In this document: piece by piece, positions 1 to 8,200 of the stretch
How the letters are laid out: the number at the start of each line of letters is the position of its first letter
How positions within the stretch are numbered: the stretch's first letter is position 1
Source of the DNA: Pseudomonadota bacterium
GTDB taxonomy: Bacteria > Desulfobacterota > Desulfarculia > Desulfarculales > Desulfarculaceae
Reading direction: 5' to 3'
DNA length: 64,000 nucleotides
NCBI GenBank assembly: GCA_018902755.1
Contig: JAHIQI010000024.1
Coordinates: 1-64,000 of the forward strand
Program-made: the position numbers and the translations under genes
The notes under the pieces: generated by a model
Seen by the model: only the letters and a program-made list of their open reading frames with translations
Told to the model about the DNA's origin: nothing
The model's database searches: none

Positions 1-198
1 CCCGCCCCCACCCCCCCGCCCAAGGAACACGGGGCCGAGGTGCTCCTGGGCACCCCCACCCCCACCCCGGCGGCGGTGGCCAGCCTTCAGGTCAGCGAGG
101 CCATGAAGCTGTTGCTGGGGCGCAAAGGCCTGGGGCCGGGGAAGCTTTTGCACCTGGACCTGGGCGCTCCGGCCCTGGAGATCCTCACCCTGGGCTAA
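1..198 (+). CDS. C-terminal fragment of a ThiF/MoeB/HesA-family E1-like adenylyltransferase (partial, 5' end outside window)
   Basis: Frame 1 is open from the window edge to TAA at 196-198 and gives 65 residues. The segment AAVASLQVSEAMKLLLG followed by GKLLHLDL is the typical end of ThiF/MoeB/HesA proteins, where a helix containing SLQ..EA.KLLLG precedes a strand with LL.DL. These enzymes adenylate the C-terminus of ubiquitin-like sulfur carriers such as MoaD or ThiS. The catalytic parts lie outside the window, so the exact member cannot be named. A MoaD-like gene lies about 3 kb downstream on the other strand. The gene ends 2 bp before the end of the convergent gene at 201-836. Confidence 0.75.
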   Translation, partial: PAPTPPPKEHGAEVLLGTPTPTPAAVASLQVSEAMKLLLGRKGLGPGKLLHLDLGAPALEILTLG

Positions 199-200
199 GG

Positions 201-836
201 TCATCGCAAGGCGGCGCGCACCGCGCCCCTGGCGCGTCCGGCCACGGCCATGACCAGAGTGGCCGAGGTAGCGGTCAGACGGTTTTGCCATTTGCGCCCG
301 GCCTGGGCCAAGCGCTGATCCAACTCGGCGGGTTCCAATAGCTGGAACTTATTTTCCTGCAAAATCGTCACTACTTCGCGGGTGAAGGCAAGCAGCCCGG
401 CGGCCATGGACCTCTCCAGCAAAGGCAGAGCGGCCAAGCGCTTAATCTCGCGCTCCGGGTCGGGATCGGCCGCCTCCAGGCGCGGCGGCAGGGCGGCCAG
501 ACCGCCGATGGTGAGAATTTCCGCCGTTTCTCCGGCCTCCTGGCGCACCAGTTCCGTAAGCAGCATCTTGGCCGTGGCACAGCGCTCGGCGGCAATGTCT
601 TGGAAGGCCCGGGCCAGGCGCAGCTTGAGCCCGCCTAGATCGCGACGCGGCCAGGGCAGGGCCAAGTGGGCGGCAACTTCGGTCCGCAACACCTTCAGGC
701 TTGCCTCGGCGGCGCTTGTCAGCACTGCGGCGACCTGGGGCTCCCATTCCTGCTTGATACGCTCCCACTGAGTGGCAAGGCCCTGAGCCACCAATTCCGC
801 CATATATTCTTCAAATGCCAATATCAAAACAGCCAT
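201..836 (-). CDS. Hypothetical helical protein, 211 aa
   Basis: The ATG at 836 is preceded by a perfect AGGAGG with a short spacer, so the start is well supported. The protein has no signal peptide or obvious membrane segment. It is rich in Ala, Leu, Arg and Glu, looks mostly helical and has only one cysteine. I do not recognise the family. Its length and composition recall helical regulatory or structural proteins, but no catalytic motif is visible. It converges tail to tail with the ThiF-like gene. Confidence 0.65.
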   Translation of the reverse strand: MAVLILAFEEYMAELVAQGLATQWERIKQEWEPQVAAVLTSAAEASLKVLRTEVAAHLALPWPRRDLGGLKLRLARAFQDIAAERCATAKMLLTELVRQEAGETAEILTIGGLAALPPRLEAADPDPEREIKRLAALPLLERSMAAGLLAFTREVVTILQENKFQLLEPAELDQRLAQAGRKWQNRLTATSATLVMAVAGRARGAVRAALR

Positions 837-895
837 AATAACCTCCTGATTATCCTTGCCGCCGCGCTATAAGGTTAACGCCACGACTAAAATAC

Positions 896-1219
896 TCACG
901 GAGCATAGTTGAGGACTCCAACTAAAAACCGTCCCATCAAGGCCCAGGGTAAGAGCAAGATCGACAGCGAAGGCCACACCCACCAGTAAAAAAGCTTCGT
1001 TCTTTGCCCTCCCCGCAGCATTTTTAACAGGCAAAATAGCCAAAGGGCGGGGATCAGCAGAAATTGGAGGGCAAGGCAAAGCCAAGGGAAGGGCAGGTAG
1101 TTTACCGCGAATATGGACAGGGCTGCCAGCCAGCAAGTGATTCCGAGAAAAATGTCACGATTACGGTAGATCATGAATTTTCTAGAGACAACATGGGAGG
1201 TACAAGCACCAATAACCAC
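896..1219 (-). CDS. Possible small integral membrane protein, about 107 aa
   Basis: The reading frame from GTG 1219 encodes three or four hydrophobic stretches rich in Leu, Trp and Phe, separated by short charged loops (for example LLKMLRGGQRTK). This is the pattern of a small multi-pass membrane protein. An internal ATG at about residue 16 is an alternative start. A GGGAG sits about 11 bases before the GTG, which is far for a ribosome binding site. The family is not recognised. The moderately low GC and absence of a strong start make it tentative. Confidence 0.4.
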   Translation of the reverse strand: MVIGACTSHVVSRKFMIYRNRDIFLGITCWLAALSIFAVNYLPFPWLCLALQFLLIPALWLFCLLKMLRGGQRTKLFYWWVWPSLSILLLPWALMGRFLVGVLNYAP

Positions 1220-1265
1220 ATGTCTACGCGCTCCCTATAGGCGATACGATAGGCCTGGTGTTCTG

Positions 1266-1976
1266 TTAACGAGCCCAAAACGATTGATATTGTCTATAGG
1301 CTCCAATCACTGACATGTCTATTCCTAACTTAATACAAAATAATATTAGCGCGTTGAGGTTGTATTTTTTTGCATCTTCCAAATTGACATCTGCCGGAGG
1401 TTTGTCCCATTTTTTGGGATCGCCTAGTAATTTTATCAGTGCAGTAATGAGCTTGGCATCGCAATAGCTTTTGGGCAAGTTGTCATAACAAAGATCATGG
1501 TCAGCGCAAGCAGTATCGAGGTCATCAATAGGGTTCCCACCAGAAAAGGTATCTGTTTCTTGTTCACCGGAACTCTGCCCACCGGTCCAATGGTCACCAC
1601 AATTATTTCCGTATATTGGCGCGATACCTTTGCCTTGTTTCCGCCAGTAAAGACCTAAAACGGGATCTTTCCATGTGCCATTTTTATGAGGGCTTAATAA
1701 GTTATTGTTGTCATCTGAACGAAGCGGCTGTTCTTCTTGTTCTTGTTCGTTGGCTGCAAAGATCGTGGAAGGAGTCAACGCCCAAATGTCGTCCAGCCTA
1801 CATTTACAATAAGGATGCAGGGGCGGCTCCGGTGCGTCGGCCGCATCCCTTTGTCCTGGTCCCGGCTCGAAATAAAACTCCTGGCCATGCAAGGCGGCGC
1901 AGGCCTCGCAAGCCCCTGCCCCTTTGCTGCTGATCCAACGGAAGCCGACTACTCTCATTTGGGCCTTGGGCAACAT
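1266..1976 (-). CDS. Phospholipase A2-like protein with an N-terminal phage Mu gpF-type minor-head motif, 236 aa
   Basis: The start is set at ATG 1976, which has AGGAG six bases upstream; an ATG 25 codons earlier has no such site. Residues about 12-62 carry W..S....C..C..LHG and, further on, PPLHPYCKC, the paired metal-binding-like motif found at the end of phage Mu gpF/SPP1 gp7 head proteins. Residues about 122-175 read YGNNCGDHW..G, then CADHDLCYD (His160-Asp161), then YCDAK. This is the calcium loop, His-Asp dyad and second Asp region of secretory phospholipase A2. No signal peptide is seen. GC content is clearly lower than in the neighbours, suggesting acquisition by transfer. Roles as a phage-derived lysis or virion enzyme, or as a toxin, are inference. 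Confidence 0.7.
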   Translation of the reverse strand: MLPKAQMRVVGFRWISSKGAGACEACAALHGQEFYFEPGPGQRDAADAPEPPLHPYCKCRLDDIWALTPSTIFAANEQEQEEQPLRSDDNNNLLSPHKNGTWKDPVLGLYWRKQGKGIAPIYGNNCGDHWTGGQSSGEQETDTFSGGNPIDDLDTACADHDLCYDNLPKSYCDAKLITALIKLLGDPKKWDKPPADVNLEDAKKYNLNALILFCIKLGIDMSVIGAYRQYQSFWAR

Positions 1977-2197
1977 AGGCGCTCCTTTTTCCCGGCCCGT
2001 ACGGAGGCCGGGTATGGTTATGCATACCCGGTTCGCAAGGTGGCGAGCCAAGGAGGCGCCTCAAAAATCGGTAGCCGAAATTTTTCACTGATCTCCCCAG
2101 CGAATGGCTGGGTCAGTATAGACAACTTGGCCGCCCAGGCCAAGGCCGGTGCGCGCCATGCTTGGCGAGCGGGCGGGTTGCCCGAATGCAATGAGCC

Positions 2198-2839
2198 CTA
2201 AAGCGCCGCCAGGCTAAACCGGTGGCCGTTGCCGCCGTTCAGCGGAACCGGCAGCCCCGAACCGGCGCCGATGGGCTCCAGGAACGGGACCTCGCTTTTG
2301 TGCCGGGCCATCACCTCCTGTAAAAAGGCTGGCGGGAACAGGGCGCGGGCGTAATAGCAAAGCAGGTTGACCGGGAAATGGGGGAGCAGTCGGCGGTTGA
2401 TCATATCCTCGTAGACCAGCAGCCGGAGGTGGTTCAGGCGGCTGTCCGCCGCCCAGTTCATGTCCGCCACCACCCTGACCGGCCCGCCCCAGTTGGGGAC
2501 GGCGCTTCGCCCGGCCTTGACCAGGGCGCCCAGGCAGGTGGTGGGCGAGAACACCCCGTCCTGATTGAACACCTCTTCCGCCGACAGGAAGGTCAGCAGG
2601 CCCTTGTTTTGGGCGTCCTCGGCGTCCACCCCCACCGCTTCCAGGCAGCGGCAGACGCTACGCCGCGAGATGAGGTAGTGCAGGCACAGGCAGGGCTCGC
2701 CCAGGGCCAGGCCCTCCTGGAAAAAAGCACGCACCGTTCGCCGCCATTGGGCGGGGTTGTCGCTTATCAACACCCTGTGCCGTGAATGCGCCGCGCCTCT
2801 GGCAAAGGCTGGGAATCCTCTAGGCTCCTGTTCCACCAT
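2198..2839 (-). CDS. MEDS (DcmR sensory) domain protein, 213 aa
   Basis: The protein matches the MEDS sensory fold known from DcmR and from methanogen and methylotroph signalling proteins. It has an early stretch ending FFQEGLALGEPCLCLHY, a central ADMNWA, then a YEDMINRRLLPHFPVNLLCYY region and a final helix. In the family these mark a hydrocarbon- or chlorinated-compound-sensing domain of RecA-like fold. Here the domain stands alone, without a fused kinase or HTH, so it may work through a partner. The start has AGGAGG only two bases before the ATG. The GTG in the second codon gives better spacing and may be the true start. Confidence 0.7.
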   Translation of the reverse strand: MVEQEPRGFPAFARGAAHSRHRVLISDNPAQWRRTVRAFFQEGLALGEPCLCLHYLISRRSVCRCLEAVGVDAEDAQNKGLLTFLSAEEVFNQDGVFSPTTCLGALVKAGRSAVPNWGGPVRVVADMNWAADSRLNHLRLLVYEDMINRRLLPHFPVNLLCYYARALFPPAFLQEVMARHKSEVPFLEPIGAGSGLPVPLNGGNGHRFSLAAL

Positions 2840-3022
2840 GGCCTCCTGGCTTGGTCAAGGGTGGGCCCATATGGGGCGGGTTGTAGTTTCAAATTACGAA
2901 ACGGATATGGGCCGTGGGAATAGGGGAAACTACCTAAAAACGATAGGGATGGGCCCTGTTTTGACGCCAGGAGGCCGCCGGGCGGGCGGCCCAATGATTC
3001 TGGTAGGTTAGGCGGGGCGGTC
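2840..3022. other. Intergenic stretch with a short GTTTC-N7-GAAAC inverted repeat
   Basis: This 183 bp gap lies upstream of the MEDS gene and beyond the end of the MoaD-like gene, both on the minus strand. The only structure I see is GTTTC at 2886-2890 and GAAAC at 2898-2902, an imperfect operator-sized dyad in a locally AT-richer patch. No gene is evident. Confidence 0.3.
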
Positions 3023-3319
3023 TCAGGACTTTTTGCGGATGTCCTCGCGCACCGAGGGGGCCAGGAAGTTGGTGGCCACGTACATGTTGTAGGCCAGGGA
3101 GGGGGGCAGGAGCATGAGGCGGTCGCCCTCTTTCATGGACCCGTCTTGTTGCAGGGGCCGCCCGTTGAGCATGAGCATGCGCACCTTGCCGGTGAGGCCC
3201 AGGGCCTCTATGGCCTGGGACACCTTGGCTCCCTCGGGCAGATCCAAGACTTTTTCACCGCCCACCAGGCCTTCCACTTCTTTGCGCAGGGGCCCGGCCA
3301 GCTTGACGGTTATCCGCAT
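3023..3319 (-). CDS. MoaD/ThiS-like beta-grasp protein lacking the C-terminal diglycine, 98 aa
   Basis: The start at ATG 3319 (MRITVKLAGPLRK) has GGAG just upstream; the longer open frame adds a non-homologous leader. The beta-grasp pattern is clear: a first strand, then LDLPEGAKVSQAIEALGL, MLMLNGRPL and a final EGDRLMLLPP strand typical of MoaD-like sulfur carriers. Sulfur carriers end in Gly-Gly, which is adenylated and thiolated. This protein instead runs on for about 25 residues (SLAYNMYVATNF and beyond) and ends in Lys-Lys-Ser. It lies downstream of the AOR gene on the same strand, the usual position for AOR-linked MoaD proteins. It is probably not a conventional molybdopterin synthase subunit. 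Confidence 0.75.
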   Translation of the reverse strand: MRITVKLAGPLRKEVEGLVGGEKVLDLPEGAKVSQAIEALGLTGKVRMLMLNGRPLQQDGSMKEGDRLMLLPPSLAYNMYVATNFLAPSVREDIRKKS

Positions 3320-3375
3320 GCGGCTCTCCAAAAAGGCGGGCCGGAGCCTGGGCCCCGGCCCGCCGTTCAATCAGG

Positions 3376-5112
3376 CTAGGAAGAAAAGTCCAGGGTCCGG
3401 TCCAACTCCTCGTCGGACACGTCGAACACCTCGCTGTGGGGCCTCAGGGGCTCACGCTTGAAGAAGTCGGGCAAACGGTCCATGGACTTGTTGAAGCCCG
3501 CCCGGCGGTTGAAGTCCAGCTCCATCTCCAGGACCTTCTGGCCCACCGCGGGCACGTCGTCCACCGTGAGCTGCCAGCCGAAGCGGGCGTTGAGCATGGT
3601 CACCACGTCGCCCAGGGACTCGGGGTTGTCCAGCACCGGGAAGGCCACGAACAGGCACAGGCCCACCGTGTCGATGGCCGCGGTGGCGATCTGCAGGTTG
3701 CGCGACAACTCGATCTGGCCGTGGGGCTTCAAGGGGTCCAGGTCGCCGCCCACCTTGAGGATGTTGGTGGCCACGGCGTAGCCGGCGGTGTGGTCCGCGC
3801 CCATGGGGGTGGTGGCGTAGGTCACGCCCACGCCCTTGACCGCCCGGGGATCGTAGGCGGGCATGCTCTGGCCCTTGACCACCGGCACCCGCTTGACCCC
3901 GAACATCTGGCCCACCGCCTTGGTGCCGCAACCAAGGATGCGCCCCAGGGGAGTCAGCTTGCCCACCTGGGACAAGGCCTCCAATGCGCCGGGGCCGTCG
4001 CCGAACTCCAGCAGGCCGCCTTCCATGGCCACGGCCATGGCCGTGCCCATCTCGATGGTGTCCAGGCCGAAGTCGTCGCACATGCGGTCTACCTGGGCGA
4101 TTAGGTCCAGATCGCTGATGCCGCAGTTGGGGCCCCAGGCCCACACCGTCTCATACTCGGGCCACTTGGTGACGTAGTCGCCCTTTTCGTCCACGTACAG
4201 GCCCGAGCAGCGGATCACGCAGGAGGTCATGCAGCCGTGGGTGCACACCCCGCCGCGCTTGGTGGTGACCTCGTTCATGCGCTCGCCACCCACCTTTTCC
4301 GCGTCCGCGAAGCGGCCTTCGCTGAAGTTGCGGGTGGGCAGGCCGCCGGCCTCGTTGAGGATGTTGATGAGGATGTCGGTGCCGTAGGCGGGCAGGCCCT
4401 CGCCGGTCACCGGGTGGGAGGTCAGGAACTTGGCGAAGCTCTTGGCCGCGGCCTTGAAGGCCTCGGGGTCGGCCAACTCCGGGGTGTGGCCCCCGGCGGG
4501 GTCGATAACGATGGCCTTGAGGCCCTTGGAGCCCATCACCGCCCCCAGGCCGCCGCGCCCGGCATGGCGGGTGGGCCTGAGGCCGGTGTCGGTGCAGGCG
4601 ATGCTGGCCGCGGTGAGCATGGCTTCCCCGGCCTGGCCGATGGTGATGAAGGAGCCCTTCTCGCCGTGGGCGGCCTTGAGCTTTTCCACGGTATCGTAGT
4701 TGCCCAGGCCCTTGAGGTCGTCGGCCGGGACCAGCTCCGCACCCTGGGCGTTGATCACCAGCTTGTAAAATTTGCCCGCCTCGGCCACGCCCTCCACCAC
4801 GATGGCCATGATATCCAGGCGGCCCAGGTGGATGCCCGGCTGCCCGCCGCTGTTGGCCTCCTTGATGCCGCCGGTGAGCGGGCTCTTGGCCCCTATAGAG
4901 AGGCGGCCGCTGTTGGCACAGTTGGTGCCGCCCAAAAGGCCGGTGGCGATGGCCAGTTTGTTCATGGGGCCTATGGGATGGCAGGTGGGGTCCACTTCGT
5001 TGCTTACAATGGCCGAGGTAAGACCACGGCCTCCCAGGCCCAGGTACTGCTCGGGCACAGGCTCGAACTTGGTTATGATCTCGCTCATGTTTACGCGCAA
5101 AAGCTTGGCCAT
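3376..5112 (-). CDS. Aldehyde:ferredoxin oxidoreductase family protein, 578 aa
   Basis: The start has AGGAGG eight bases before the ATG. The N-terminal domain has the AOR pattern (GGRGLTSAI, GPMNKLAIATGLLGGT, SGRLSIGAKSP, GGQPGIHLG) that holds the bis-pterin tungsten or molybdenum cofactor. The central cysteines GVCTHGC..SC (Cys290, 294, 298) and a later DTVGLC provide [4Fe-4S] ligands, with spacing slightly different from CxxCxxxC of archaeal AOR. Family enzymes oxidise aldehydes or reduce acids using ferredoxin, or act in related CoA chemistry. The substrate cannot be told. It is encoded with the MoaD-like gene 56 bp downstream, probably as one transcript. Confidence 0.9.
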   Translation of the reverse strand: MAKLLRVNMSEIITKFEPVPEQYLGLGGRGLTSAIVSNEVDPTCHPIGPMNKLAIATGLLGGTNCANSGRLSIGAKSPLTGGIKEANSGGQPGIHLGRLDIMAIVVEGVAEAGKFYKLVINAQGAELVPADDLKGLGNYDTVEKLKAAHGEKGSFITIGQAGEAMLTAASIACTDTGLRPTRHAGRGGLGAVMGSKGLKAIVIDPAGGHTPELADPEAFKAAAKSFAKFLTSHPVTGEGLPAYGTDILINILNEAGGLPTRNFSEGRFADAEKVGGERMNEVTTKRGGVCTHGCMTSCVIRCSGLYVDEKGDYVTKWPEYETVWAWGPNCGISDLDLIAQVDRMCDDFGLDTIEMGTAMAVAMEGGLLEFGDGPGALEALSQVGKLTPLGRILGCGTKAVGQMFGVKRVPVVKGQSMPAYDPRAVKGVGVTYATTPMGADHTAGYAVATNILKVGGDLDPLKPHGQIELSRNLQIATAAIDTVGLCLFVAFPVLDNPESLGDVVTMLNARFGWQLTVDDVPAVGQKVLEMELDFNRRAGFNKSMDRLPDFFKREPLRPHSEVFDVSDEELDRTLDFSS

Positions 5113-5207
5113 GGATAATCCTCCTAAAACTTTGGGGAGACTATCCCATTGTGGCCCAGCCCTGCTGGGGCGGTCAAGACGTTATAGCTGTATTTTCAAT
5201 AAGTTAC

Positions 5208-8200
5208 CTATGTCATCTTTGGCATAGGCCGCCCGGCGGCGTCCAGGACCCGGCGCACCTCCCGGGCTATCTCCCGGGAAGTGATGGGCTTCATGACAAA
5301 GGAGGCAACCCCCAGCTCGGCGGCCCTCTCGTCGCTGAGCTGGGGGCTGAAGCCGGAGGTGATGATCACCGGCAGATCCGGGCGCAGGGCCTTGACCTCC
5401 TGGGCGAGGGCCGCGCCGGTGAGGCCGGGCATGGTCTGGTCGGTGATGAGCAGGTCGTAGGCCCAGGGGTCGGCCTTGAAGGCGGCCAGGGCCTCCGGGC
5501 TGGAGGTGAAGGGGCTGACCCGGTAGCCCAGCCGACTCAGTATGTTGCCGCCCACCTCCACCAGGCTGACCTCGTCGTCCACGAACATCACCCGCTCGTT
5601 GCCGGTGGGGTTGGGCGATGCGGGGGCATAGTCCACGGTCAGCTGGGCCTCTTGGTCCTCGGGCAAGAGCACCACGAAGCTGGCGCCCGGCCCCTCTTTT
5701 TCGGCCAGGGTGATGGCCCCCATGTGGCTCTGGACGATGCCATGCACCGCGGCCAGGCCCAGGCCGGAGCCCTTGCCCGTCTCCTTGGTGGTGAAGAAGG
5801 GCTCGAACACCCTTTCCCTGAGCTCCGGAGGTATGCCCGGCCCGGTGTCGCTCACCACCAGGCGCACGTAGGGCCCGGACATGAGCCCCGGAGTCTGGGC
5901 CGCCTCTTCCCGGCTCACCTGCACCGGCTCCAGGCTCAGCTCGATGGTCCCTCCGCTTTCCTCCATGGCCTGGGCCGCGTTGGTCATCAGGTTCACCAGC
6001 AGCTGATGCAGTTGGATGGGGTCGCCCCGCACCGGGCCGCAGGGCTCCAGGCGGGTGATTATGCCTATGTTGCTGGGTATGGCCGCCCGCAAAAGCTTGA
6101 GCGCCTCGGCGGCCAGGGCCCCCAGGTCCAGGGGCTCGATTTCCCGCTCAGCCCCCCGGCTGAAAGACAGTATCTGCTGCACCAGCCCGCGCCCCCGCTC
6201 ACCGGCCTTGAGCACCTGTTCCATGTTCTCGGCCAACTCGCTGCCCGCCGGGGCGTGGTCCAGGCTCAGCTCGGCATAGCCCATGATGGCGGCCAGCATG
6301 TTGTTGAAGTCGTGGGCGATGCCCCCGGCCAGGGTGCCGATGGCCTCCATCTTTTGGCTCTGCCGAAGCTGGGCCTCCATGGCCCGCTGCCGGGTTATGT
6401 CCCGGGAGGTGTAGAGCAGGGCGGGGCGCCCCTTCCAGGAAATGCGTATGCCCTTGGTCTGGATCCAGCGTACGGTGCCGTCCTTGACCAGGATGCGCAT
6501 GGGGTAGTCGTTGGGGGTCGGTTTGCCGGCCAGGCGGTCGGTGTAGCGCTGGGCCACCACGGGCAGGTAATCCGGGTGGATGAGTTTCCTGAAGTCCAGG
6601 GAGATCAACTCTTCCTGGGTGTAGCCGGTGAGGCGCTCCACCTCGGGGTTGGCGAAGACGAACACGCCGTCCTGGAGGATGTAGATGGCGTCCTGGGCAT
6701 TGTCCACCAGCAGGCGGTACTGTTCCTCGCTTTGCTTGAGGGCCTCCTCGGCGGCCTTGCGCTGGGTGATGTCCACCACGTTGCCCAGGTTGGCCGGCCG
6801 CCCCTGATACATGACATGGGCGTCCAAGGCCTCCAACCAGATCGTCCTGCCGTCGCCGCGTATGGCGCGGAAAGTGTAATGGCGCTGGGTGACGTCATGG
6901 TGCTGACGCAGCCATCCTCCGCTCTTGACCATCTTCAGGTCATCGGGATGCACCGAATCCCAAGGGTCCTTGCCCAGCAGGTCTTCGGGTTTGGAGTAGC
7001 CCAGCATGCCCACAAGGCGTGGGTTGACGTAGGCCAGCTTGCCGTCCTGTATCACGTAGATTCCCGACAGGGAGTTTTCCACTACCGAGCGGAAGCGGGA
7101 TTCGCTGTCGGTTAGGGCGTCTTGGGCCCGAATCTGTTCGGTGATGTCCAGGTGGGCGCTCAGTACCGAGGGCTCCTGCCCCATCTGAACAATCTCCGAA
7201 GACCACAGGAAGTGGCGCACCTGGCCGTCCTTCATCCTGAAACTCACCGGGTAGTTTCTCAACGAACCGTCCCGCTCGATGATCCGGCGGACGGCTTCCC
7301 GGTCGGCGGGGTCCTCCCACAGGCCCAGCCCGGTGCTGGTATTGCCCAGGGCCTCCTCACGGGAAAAACCGGAGACGTGGCAAAAGGCGTCGTTGACTTC
7401 CAAGTAGCGCCCGTCCCTGAGCGTGGTCAGGTTCATCGGCACCGGGCTGGCCATATAAAGCTTTTGGAATTTCTCCTCGCTGGCCTTGAGAGCCTTTTCG
7501 GCGCGCTTGGTCTCGGTGATGTCCTGCAACAGCGAAAGCACCAGCGGCTCACCGCCGACTTCGATCATGGTTCCATAATAGAGCATGGTCAAAATCCGGC
7601 CGGACTTGGTGCGCATCAGCACCTCCAGCCCGCCCACCGAGCCTTCGCGGCGCAGGGCGTCCACCACTCGGTTGCGCCCCTCGGATGTGGTGTTGAGCCC
7701 CAGTTCCAGGATGGTCTTGCCGATCACCTCCCGGTGGGCGTAGCCGGTGGTGCGCAAAAAGGTTTCGTTCACTTCCAGCAGGCGGCCTTCATCAAGGGAT
7801 GAGAGCACCACCCACATGGGGCTGTGCTGGAAGGCCTTGGAGAATTTCTCCTCGCTGGCCCTGAGGGCCCTCAGGGTTCTTTCGCGCTCGCTGACGTCCT
7901 CGTAGATCACCAGTTGCTCGCCGGTGCTGAGGGTCACCGGCCTGAACTCTATGGTCTTGGCCTCGCCGTTTTTGCAGATGACCCGGAAGGTGCGGGGCCG
8001 CACCTGTCCCACCTCGGAGGCGGTGATGTCGCGTTGCCAGACCTCCAAGACCTCGCGCCGGTAGTTGGCGTCGGGAAACGCACGCCTGAACCATTCCCGG
8101 CCCCGGGGGGTCTCCTCGCGCTCATAACCGAAGATGCGGGTGAATTGGGGGTTGGTGTAGAAGTACTCGCCTTGGGGGCTGATGACCGCCACCCCCAGCG

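Noticed and set aside
1..80. C-rich simple repeat at the window edge
   Set aside because: It is the Pro/Thr-rich coding sequence of the ThiF-like fragment.
867..1136. Alternative 89-codon frame on the minus strand
   Set aside because: It overlaps the more membrane-like frame 896-1219 and has no start signal.
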